The notes beneath the pieces were generated by a model, which was not told the origin of the DNA, searched no databases, and saw only the letters and a program-made list of their open reading frames with translations. Shown piece by piece: positions 1 through 6,254 of a DNA stretch of 64,000 nt. The stretch is from NCBI GenBank assembly GCA_047602185.1, contig JASGHY010000001.1, positions 1,550,001 to 1,614,000 on the forward strand, given 5' to 3'. The stretch comes from PMP191F sp047602185. GTDB lineage: Bacteria > Bacteroidota > Bacteroidia > Chitinophagales > Chitinophagaceae. Numbering within the stretch: position 1 is the stretch's first letter; the number at the start of each line of letters is the position of its first letter. Made by a program: the position numbers and the translations under genes.

Positions 1-363
1 GACCTGGTTTTTAAACTCTGTCTCTTTGGGCGTACCATTGGGAATATTTACTTTCATTTCATAAGCATCCCAGAAAGCTGCTGCCGCTACAATACCCGGC
101 AATTCTTCCGGCGCCAGCTTAGCAAGTGGGCCCGGCACACCAGAGTTCTTAAATTCCTGGTTAGGAAAATGCATTATAGAAATTACCCGGTAGGTATTTG
201 CATCATCTTTACCAAACCGGTTAAAGCTGAATTCATACTGAACGATCAGGTAAATAACAAGGGCTGCGCTGATACCAATGGCCAGCCCAAAGATGTTGAT
301 GAAAGAGAAGACCTTGTTTCCCTTAATTGTTCTGAATGCAACTTTAAAATAGTTCCTGAGCAT
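1..363 (-). CDS. ABC transporter permease, FtsX/MacB type, N-terminal part (permease 0)
   Basis: Only about 121 N-terminal residues are inside the window; the gene runs out of the left edge. The protein begins MLRNYFKVAFRTIKGNK and continues with a membrane helix containing INIFGLAIGISAALVIYLIV (about residues 22-44). A MacB-like periplasmic core then starts with the pattern FSFNRF...YRVIS. This is the same opening as the twelve complete permeases to the right. The ATG at 361-363 fits the family start exactly. The nearest relative by eye is the permease at 8707-11127, which shares the E-[FY]-S-F-N segment after the helix. It is separated from the main array by two unrelated genes and has its own promoter/operator at 730-838. 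It should therefore be a separate transcription unit under the same control. Confidence 0.9.
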   Translation of the reverse strand, partial: MLRNYFKVAFRTIKGNKVFSFINIFGLAIGISAALVIYLIVQYEFSFNRFGKDDANTYRVISIMHFPNQEFKNSGVPGPLAKLAPEELPGIVAAAAFWDAYEMKVNIPNGTPKETEFKNQV

Positions 364-373
364 GTTTTAATGT

Positions 374-694
374 TTATTGGGACTTCAGCAAATTACCGTC
401 TGCATTTGTCTCCTGCAGATAACTGTTGTTGCAAAAGCTAATGGTATTGATGCTTCCGGATGCCTGTGAGGCTACCAATCCGGAAGTCTTCATCAACCCA
501 CCTTGCTGCTTCTCTCCAGTTACTGTCAACATCCTCACATCGTTTGCATTAATGCACTTGCCGCCCCCGTGGGCAAAATGCATTACAGGATAAATAATCA
601 TGGCTATACTTACGCCTGCCACCAGCCCAAAGATGCCGTGAAGCATCAGGCTGTTGTTTTTGAAAAGATTGGCGGCTATACTTTGGCTATACAT
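374..694 (-). CDS. small single-helix membrane protein, possible truncated permease paralogue
   Basis: This open frame encodes 106 residues from the ATG at 694, or 122 from the ATG at 742. The upstream ATG overlaps the -24-like promoter element at 741-746 and is therefore unlikely to be used. The reading frame ends 10 bases before permease 0. Residues about 16-40 form one hydrophobic helix, HGIFGLVAGVSIAMIIYPV. It resembles the first helix of permease 0 (NIFGLAIGISAALVIYLIV), and the preceding FKNN resembles the pre-helix segment of the family. The remaining roughly 65 residues are polar and unlike any permease domain I recognise. It could be a real small membrane protein, a decayed permease N-terminus, or a chance frame in a transcribed leader. 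Confidence 0.35.
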   Translation of the reverse strand: MYSQSIAANLFKNNSLMLHGIFGLVAGVSIAMIIYPVMHFAHGGGKCINANDVRMLTVTGEKQQGGLMKTSGLVASQASGSINTISFCNNSYLQETNADGNLLKSQ

Positions 695-729
695 AACTGC
701 GTACTTTATTGTTGTACGATGCTTCCATA

Positions 730-746
730 CTCTCAACCACATGCCA
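730..746 (-). promoter_or_regulatory. -24/-12-like promoter element of the permease 0 unit
   Basis: Read on the minus strand this is TGGCATGTGGTTGAGAG. The same pattern, TGGCAT-N4-TTGAGAGTAT, occurs upstream of the membrane fusion protein at 37987-38003, at the same distance (one base different) from a matching operator pair. The TGGCA block fits a sigma-54 -24 element. The TTGA block is one base closer than the usual TTGC of the -12 element, so the sigma-54 assignment is tentative. Confidence 0.5.
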
Positions 747-799
747 GAATTATAAACTCAATGATTTTCAATTAATTACATCCACCCAACATACGAAGC

Positions 800-838
800 A
801 GTTCGTTTCCGATACAAAAAGTGTACGGTTTTGATACA
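800..838 (-). promoter_or_regulatory. tandem 17-bp operator pair (candidate upstream activator sites)
   Basis: On the minus strand, TGTATCAAAACCGTACA (822-838) is an imperfect palindrome of the form TGTA-N9-TACA. Five bases later comes a second, weaker copy, TGTATCGGAAACGAACT (800-816). The copies start 22 bp apart, about two helical turns. Nearly the same pair lies at 38056-38094. Two in-phase sites about 60 bp upstream of a -24/-12-like element is the layout expected for an NtrC-family activator. The likely activator is the response regulator at 38235-39596. Confidence 0.6.
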
Positions 839-1126
839 GTGGGCAATTGCGGGTTTCAGGTTTAAAGTTTAAGGTTTAAAGGGTCTGAAAGAGTAACAGT
901 GCCTCCATAATACAGTTTTCCTAGGGCTATCTCGTTAAATCATCATTTTCTTTTGCTTGAAACTGATTTAGATTATAACTTCTCCTCCTGTGAATATACC
1001 TATTATGATTTTTTTATAATCTGTTAGCAATATGCCTAAACAAATTTGAATACGCATTGACGAAAATAGTGGTAGAAAATGGAAGTGTCTACAGATTATT
1101 GAAGCCAATAACAAGTCGACTTTTTT
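839..1126. other. spacer without a recognisable gene
   Basis: Left of the A/T-rich gene at 1127 this spacer holds a short TTTAAAG/GGTTTAA repeat tract (859-883). The opposite-orientation counterpart lies at 2241-2269, just after that gene. The remainder (about 890-1126) is A/T-rich and probably contains the promoter of the 1127 gene. I cannot place it with confidence. Confidence 0.4.
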
Positions 1127-2176
1127 ATGCGGGAAATCTATTACAACTCAGACATTACCCCAAAGGCCATCAATGAGATTAAACTACTCGCTTTATACTA
1201 TGATAGAATAAATATAGTTAATGATGCCGTTTACTCTCCTAAGTTTGATATGGTGGACGGGGAATTCAAATTTACAGGAACAGACACGCTCCAATTTATT
1301 CCGAACTCATTTACATCTGACTATAAACTGCTTATTAATGAGGGTTTAATTTCGATTACACAGAAAAAAGAGGAGCAAGAGAATGAGTATGAAAAAAAGC
1401 TCACTAGAAAAATTAGTGATTTAGTAAATTCTCATCAAGACCTAATATTTCCTAGTCATCCAAAAGAAAACAATGGAAAAATCATCACGGAAGAAGTGTA
1501 TGATATAATGAAATATATGCTTGACTTTGAATGGAACAAACCAATTGAAACAGATTTTATTTGGTGGTATTATGCCTTCAAATTAAAATGGTTTATAAAA
1601 CTATTGATAGATGGTAAAAATTGTTTGAGCAGTAGCAATAATTTGAATAATCTATTTTCGGCTTTTATTCAAGACTCCACCAAGACAAACCAAAATTTGG
1701 GGATAAAGGGATACACAAAATCTTTGGCATTTGATGCGCTTAAGATTAGCTTACCTAATCCTGACTTGCTATCATTTGAAGACATTTTAGAGTTGAAACT
1801 GAAACTGAAGGATCAGTTAGCATTTTTTTATCAAACCATTAATTCTATCGAAGTAAAAAACAAAGAGCTTTTCACAAGTGATATAAAAGAAAATGATTAT
1901 CAGGCTATTTTTTTCAATGAAATAGAAAAGCCTCATAGAGAGTTAGAACTTAAGATGAAAAATTTAAATAGTAAAACATTTAGGAACTTCATTGAAAAGA
2001 TAAAAGATCCCAAATCCTATGCACCACTAATTGGTACAGTTGTGGCAAGTTTGCCAATACATTATACGTTGTTAGCTTCCTTGGGGCTAACAACTTCGCA
2101 ATCTTATTCAGAATATAGGGAAGAAAAAAGAGAAATTGAAAACAACGGCCTGTATTTCCTTCTTAAATTGCGATAG
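1127..2176 (+). CDS. orphan A/T-rich hypothetical protein, 349 aa
   Basis: I do not recognise a well-characterised family. The protein opens MREIYYNSDITPKAINEIKL followed by LLALYYDRINIVND, an opening faintly like the DUF6236-type group; this is only an impression. It is mostly charged and helical, with runs such as KKEEQENEYEKK near residues 84-95. A mildly hydrophobic stretch near the C-terminus (about 300-325) contains PLIGTVVASLP and LLASLGL. The DNA is visibly richer in A and T than its neighbours and the gene points against all genes around it. It is bracketed by oppositely oriented repeat tracts (859-883 and 2241-2269). These traits suggest horizontal acquisition. No partner gene indicates a function. 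The ATG at 1127 is the first in frame. Confidence 0.7.
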   Translation: MREIYYNSDITPKAINEIKLLALYYDRINIVNDAVYSPKFDMVDGEFKFTGTDTLQFIPNSFTSDYKLLINEGLISITQKKEEQENEYEKKLTRKISDLVNSHQDLIFPSHPKENNGKIITEEVYDIMKYMLDFEWNKPIETDFIWWYYAFKLKWFIKLLIDGKNCLSSSNNLNNLFSAFIQDSTKTNQNLGIKGYTKSLAFDALKISLPNPDLLSFEDILELKLKLKDQLAFFYQTINSIEVKNKELFTSDIKENDYQAIFFNEIEKPHRELELKMKNLNSKTFRNFIEKIKDPKSYAPLIGTVVASLPIHYTLLASLGLTTSQSYSEYREEKREIENNGLYFLLKLR

Positions 2177-2177
2177 T

Positions 2178-2207
2178 AAAAAGCCGGCAACCCGAACAGT
2201 TGCCAGC
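2178..2207 (-). terminator. intrinsic terminator of the baeRF-like gene
   Basis: On the minus strand GGCAAC (2204-2199), a seven-base loop and GTTGCC (2191-2186) form a stem, extended by G/C pairs, and five T residues follow (2182-2178). It lies about 65 bases past the stop of the gene at 2271-3344. The plus strand lacks a T tract, so it does not serve the 1127 gene. Confidence 0.6.
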
Positions 2208-2270
2208 TACATAAATTAAAATAAAGCTGCGCAGAAGGCACCTTAAACCTTATACTTTAAACCTTAAACG

Positions 2271-3344
2271 TCAATACCTCGTCAGCAAAGCGATCTCTCC
2301 CAACTCGTCCAGTGCAGATTGGTCGGTGAAGAAGGCGCGGCCTTTTTTGTCTATCACTTCCCAGGCAATTTCATTGACAATATCATCGGTGATGCCGGGC
2401 ACAGTAGCCTGGTCGGTAATCTCAAATCCCTGCCTGGTAATGCCCACCGGCTGTGAATAATTGTTCTTGACCAGCAACAGCTCACCGCGACCTTCTTTAG
2501 CAGCTTTCCAGATCTCTTCCAGGTCGGTAATTACCCTGCCGGAAGAAACACCGGCAAATACTTCGTTGATGGCGGCTGTACGTCCTGCCTGCTGAAGCTC
2601 TTTTATAACCGGCCATGCTTTTTCAGCGAGTTGATGTGGAGCTGTACTGTGGTGATCGATAGGGAAATGCCCTGCATAGATCTGTGCCAGGTCTCCAACC
2701 TGCAATAACAGGTCAAAGACAGCACGATTGGCTGCTACCACTACAGGCAATGGCGCCTCACGGTAAACAGCTACCATATTCTTGTCAATCCTGTTAAGAA
2801 ACTCTTTGGTCTGGTTATCGACCTGTTTGGGATCGCTCGATTTAAGCTGGTCGGTGAGGTAGTGCGTATTAGCCTTTGCAGGGAAGCCATGCGCCTTTAC
2901 CTCTTCCTGTATCCTTTCATCAAATGCCTCGAACAGCTGTACACCTGCAGGGTCAAGGAACAGGATGTAATAGGCCTCAGCACGGTTGAAGGCTTTGATC
3001 AGATCGCGGAGTGCAAACTGGTTATCGAGATATACTTTATTTTCAACAGGAGGCCAGATGGTACGGATATAGGTTTTGGTATCTGCAGAAATAAAAACAT
3101 ACAGCCCGTCGGAATTGTAATTGTGATCGATCTCTTTTTCTACATCATGCAGGTTTTGCAAGAGGCTTTGCGCACTTCGCTTATCATGGACTTCCAAAAG
3201 TCGCTTCTCTGCTTCAGTGATTAGATTTTTGAGTTGAATAGCATCCTGCAGGTTATCAGGATGTGTACGGTGTGTCTGAAGCGCAATAGTAATGCAGGGG
3301 CCCTCTTTTTTTCCTGCCAGTGCCTGGATCTGATCTTTTAGCAT
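2271..3344 (-). CDS. baeRF-family protein (bacterial release-factor-1-like)
   Basis: This 357-residue soluble protein begins MLKDQIQALAGKKEGPCITI and has no signal peptide or membrane segment. Its layout resembles the baeRF families, bacterial homologues of archaeal/eukaryotic release factor eRF1. The features are an N-terminal mixed domain with ITIALQTHRTHPD and YNSDGLYVFIS, a central LRDLIKAFNRAEAYYILFLD segment, and a C-terminal eL30-like region. Those families are predicted to act at the ribosome in rescue or conflict. The family call rests on overall pattern rather than catalytic residues, and the exact subfamily is unclear. The gene has its own terminator (2178-2207) and is separated from the permease array by another (3541-3577), so it is probably expressed independently. 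Its position between permease 0 and permease 1 looks like an interruption of the array. Confidence 0.6.
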   Translation of the reverse strand: MLKDQIQALAGKKEGPCITIALQTHRTHPDNLQDAIQLKNLITEAEKRLLEVHDKRSAQSLLQNLHDVEKEIDHNYNSDGLYVFISADTKTYIRTIWPPVENKVYLDNQFALRDLIKAFNRAEAYYILFLDPAGVQLFEAFDERIQEEVKAHGFPAKANTHYLTDQLKSSDPKQVDNQTKEFLNRIDKNMVAVYREAPLPVVVAANRAVFDLLLQVGDLAQIYAGHFPIDHHSTAPHQLAEKAWPVIKELQQAGRTAAINEVFAGVSSGRVITDLEEIWKAAKEGRGELLLVKNNYSQPVGITRQGFEITDQATVPGITDDIVNEIAWEVIDKKGRAFFTDQSALDELGEIALLTRY

Positions 3345-3540
3345 ATAATTTTATTTGGTTGAACATGAAGAGAACCTGGTGACCGGATGCCGGATACCAG
3401 TTACGGGATACAGGATCGTGAGAAAATTCAGCTACGAACCATGAGCTAACCAATGAGACCAAACGTTACAGAAATTTCGCAGATAAAGCTCTTCTGCGCA
3501 GGTTGTGCGAGGGTTAAAAGGTGCTTTATAAAGATAATGT
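3345..3540. repeat. intergenic repeat-module spacer
   Basis: The spacer upstream of the baeRF-like gene contains degenerate modules found elsewhere in the window. An example is the GGATACCAG/GGATACAGG block at about 3378-3415, which recurs near 13790, 32750 and 59390. No open frame here looks coding. The promoter of the baeRF-like gene should lie in the proximal part. Confidence 0.4.
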
Positions 3541-3577
3541 ATAAAAGCAAAAGGTCGCCTTACAACAGGCGACCTTT
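3541..3577 (-). terminator. terminator ending the permease array
   Basis: A perfect 10-bp stem, AAAGGTCGCC (3550-3559) with GGCGACCTTT (3568-3577), surrounds an 8-base loop. On the minus strand it is followed by the T-rich run TTGCTTTTAT. It lies 23 bases after the stop of permease 1. It is the only strong minus-strand terminator I saw between 3541 and 37883, which supports a long shared transcript. Confidence 0.75.
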
Positions 3578-3600
3578 CTGTTAATTCGTGTTTTGTTGAG

Positions 3601-6009
3601 CTATTCGCTACGTAAATTGTTTGCAGGGTTTACAGTTGCAGCCCTGATGCCATGCAGTCCCACAATGATCAATGTTATTGCAATGGCAAAAAAGCCTGCT
3701 AATATAAAGATCCACGCACTGATATTTATGCGGTAAACGAAATCCTGTAACCAGATATTCATTGCCCACCAAGCCAAAGGAGTAGCTATAACAATTGCGA
3801 TCAATACCAGTAATAAGAACTCTTTGGACAGTAAGCCTACAATGCTGTTGACACTGGCACCCAATACTTTCCTGATGCTGATCTCTTTTCTTCTGCGCTC
3901 GGTAGTAAAGGCAGCAAGCCCTAATAAGCCAAGACAGGAAATGAAGATAGCAATACCGGCAAAGAATGACATCAATGTTGAAGTTCTGTTCTCTGCGCGA
4001 TATAACTTGTCAAATGTTTCGTCGAGGAAAGTGTACTCAAAAGGATAAGACGATACAGAGCTTTTCCATATTTTCTCCATTTTCGGAATTACCGTTGCAA
4101 CACTCGCGGCACTGATCTTCACAAAGAAATTGCTGTGCCAGCCTTTGCCTCCACGGTACACGAGCGGTGTAATTGCCTCATGCAGGCTACGGAAATGGAA
4201 ATCTTTTACAATACCGATGATCTGTCCTGAATCGCCCTGGAATTTAAACCACTGTCCTACGTAGGGTTTGTTCAGGTTCATTTTCTGAACCGCTGTTTCA
4301 TTCAGAATGAAATTGTTGTCTTCGCCGGGTTCATTGGGGCGGAACCAACGTCCGTCTACGAGTTTCAGGCCAAATACTTCGGGAAAGGTTGCATCTGCCT
4401 CAAGCCGGGAAAGACTGATATCAAAATCTTTGGGGCGTCCCTGCCAGTCTGCCGAACCTCCGGACATACTCTGCAGATCGACGATGGACTCATTGGCGTG
4501 GGTAACTTTTTCAACACCGGCCAATGCTGATAGTTCCTGCTGGATCGTATTCTGGAAGCTCTGCACCTTTTCTTTATCATTCCAGAATGGCATTATTACA
4601 CGATAGGGAATAGAAAAATTCACGATCTGTGCGCGGTTGTACCCGGCATTCTGTTTCTGAATGTATTTTAACTGTGCAAAAATGATCAGCGTAGCTGCAA
4701 TAAGCACTACTGAAATAGTGAACTGTGTTACGACCAATACTTTACGCAGTGTTACATCTTTTACTTTTAAAACACTATTACCACGGAAGATGCTCAGCGG
4801 CTTGAATGACGACAGCAGCAATGCCGGGTAAATTCCATTCAGGATTGTAGCAGTTGCCAGTGTAGCAATGATCAGCAGCCAGAAACTTACCGATCTTACC
4901 GGTAGTTGAAAATTCTGATCTGTGATCCTGTTAAAGAAAGGCAGACACAGCTGTACAAACAACACTGTAAACAGTAATGCCAGTATGCTGGTGAATAATG
5001 ATTCTGATAAGAACTGCCCGAACAAAGAAGATTTGGGAGCGCCAACGATCTTTTTAATGCTCACTTCTTTGGCGCGCATGCTGGCACGTGCCGTAGTAAG
5101 ATTTACATAATTGATACAGGCCACTACCAATAATAAGACAGCCATAATAGCAAAGATGTACACGGTTTGCTTATTGCCGGTAACAAATGAAGAATTCTGT
5201 ACAGTTCTGTCAAAATGTATCTGTGTTAATGGCACCAGGGATGTTTTGGTTGTATTCTTCTCCCTGTTCACATCCATGATATGGGTGAGCTTTTTTGTAA
5301 CCTGTTGCGGAGAAGCACCGGGTTTCAGATCAATAAAAGTGATATAATTGAAATTTCCCCACTGGCGATCGTTCTCCCGTTTTTTTGGTGATTGACTCAT
5401 TGCATCTATGGGGATAAACATATCGTACCTAAAGCTGGTATTGGTAGGGTAGTCCTTTATAACAGCCTGTACCTGGTAGTTGATGGTATCTATCTTCACT
5501 ACCTGGCCTACAGGCTCACGCTTTCCGAAATATCTTTTTGCAGCAGACTCTGTTATAATGAGGCTGTAAGGATGCTGACTGAAATCGGCCAGCGAGCCAT
5601 CTGTAAACTCATACTTAAACATGCTGAACCAATCCTGCGACACATAGGCCGCTTTCTTTTCTTTCAGCAATACATTGTTTACATTAATGATAGGCGCATT
5701 GTAAGTAGCCGGGGTCAGCAAGGCCACTTTTGCAATTTCAGGGATCTCTTCTTTGGCCTTCTCCGATAACATGTAAGGCGAGTTTTCCCAAACCCATGTT
5801 TCATCTTTGCCTATAGGAATAGCATTCGTAATACGATAGATGTTCTTTACATCGGAATGATAGTTATCAAACCTTACTTCATTTTGTACCCATAGCATGA
5901 TCAACACTGCTGCTGTCATACCAATGGACAAACCGGCAAGATTGATAAAACTTTCTGTTTTGTTGTGCCGCAGTTTTCTCCAGGCAATTCTAAATTGATT
6001 TCGAAGCAT
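3601..6009 (-). CDS. ABC transporter permease, duplicated FtsX/MacB type (permease 1, last of array)
   Basis: This 802-residue inner-membrane protein shows the family plan. Helix 1 is at 21-43 (INLAGLSIGMTAAVLIMLW), with a MacB-like periplasmic core to about 282. Helix 2 is at 283-305, and a cytoplasmic coupling segment KEVSIKKIVGAPK (314-326) is followed by two helices. The plan then repeats: a helix near 430-455, a second periplasmic domain, and a helix near 678-702. A second coupling segment KEISIRKVLGASV (708-720) and two final helices complete it. The coupling segments should contact an ATPase. Such fused double permeases resemble the 'acidobacterial duplicated orphan permeases'. No ATPase domain is present, so it probably uses the one at 35508-36185. 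Its first coupling segment (VSIKK) and C-terminal end (NPANNLRSE) deviate from the array norm. Its closest array relative is the first permease, 32887-35247. Confidence 0.92.
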   Translation of the reverse strand: MLRNQFRIAWRKLRHNKTESFINLAGLSIGMTAAVLIMLWVQNEVRFDNYHSDVKNIYRITNAIPIGKDETWVWENSPYMLSEKAKEEIPEIAKVALLTPATYNAPIINVNNVLLKEKKAAYVSQDWFSMFKYEFTDGSLADFSQHPYSLIITESAAKRYFGKREPVGQVVKIDTINYQVQAVIKDYPTNTSFRYDMFIPIDAMSQSPKKRENDRQWGNFNYITFIDLKPGASPQQVTKKLTHIMDVNREKNTTKTSLVPLTQIHFDRTVQNSSFVTGNKQTVYIFAIMAVLLLVVACINYVNLTTARASMRAKEVSIKKIVGAPKSSLFGQFLSESLFTSILALLFTVLFVQLCLPFFNRITDQNFQLPVRSVSFWLLIIATLATATILNGIYPALLLSSFKPLSIFRGNSVLKVKDVTLRKVLVVTQFTISVVLIAATLIIFAQLKYIQKQNAGYNRAQIVNFSIPYRVIMPFWNDKEKVQSFQNTIQQELSALAGVEKVTHANESIVDLQSMSGGSADWQGRPKDFDISLSRLEADATFPEVFGLKLVDGRWFRPNEPGEDNNFILNETAVQKMNLNKPYVGQWFKFQGDSGQIIGIVKDFHFRSLHEAITPLVYRGGKGWHSNFFVKISAASVATVIPKMEKIWKSSVSSYPFEYTFLDETFDKLYRAENRTSTLMSFFAGIAIFISCLGLLGLAAFTTERRRKEISIRKVLGASVNSIVGLLSKEFLLLVLIAIVIATPLAWWAMNIWLQDFVYRINISAWIFILAGFFAIAITLIIVGLHGIRAATVNPANNLRSE

Positions 6010-6254
6010 ATTGAGGGTGTTTGAGAGTTAATTGATCAGATCAGTGAATCGTGAATCGGCAGACGGCAATCGTGAGACGTGAATCGTCAGTCGTGAGTGT
6101 TCGCTGTATTTTCAGACTTCTGACTTCGTACTTCTGTCTTCCTTTACTGCAAATTGCCAACTGCCAACTTGTATTTGCTAACAGCTAACGCCTAATTCCT
6201 AATACCTGACTCCTTCATTTGCACATTAGCAAATCTGCCCATTCACGCATTAAA
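6010..6254. repeat. permease 1/2 spacer made of repeat modules
   Basis: The 245-base spacer is a chain of modules seen in other spacers. They include GTGAATCGTCAGTCGTGAGT (about 6079-6098), a GCAAATTGCCAACTGCCAAC block (about 6149-6168), CTAATTCCTAATACCTGACT (about 6191-6210) and a GCACATTAGCAAATCTGC block (about 6221-6238). No gene or terminator is visible. Confidence 0.6.

Noticed and set aside
693..742. Upstream start of the 374-742 frame
   Set aside because: The ATG at 742 overlaps the conserved TGGCAT promoter box, so the transcript should start downstream of it.
169..775. Plus-strand frames 169-441 and 503-775
   Set aside because: They lie opposite permease 0, the small helix frame and the promoter, and have no domain pattern; they are shadows of the minus-strand features.
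3256..3462. Minus-strand 68-residue frame overlapping the start of the baeRF-like gene
   Set aside because: It is out of frame with the well-supported baeRF-like gene and partly made of repeat-module sequence.
6010..6254. Intergenic repeats considered as a CRISPR array
   Set aside because: Modules are irregular in length, order and orientation, with no constant repeat/spacer period and no cas genes nearby.
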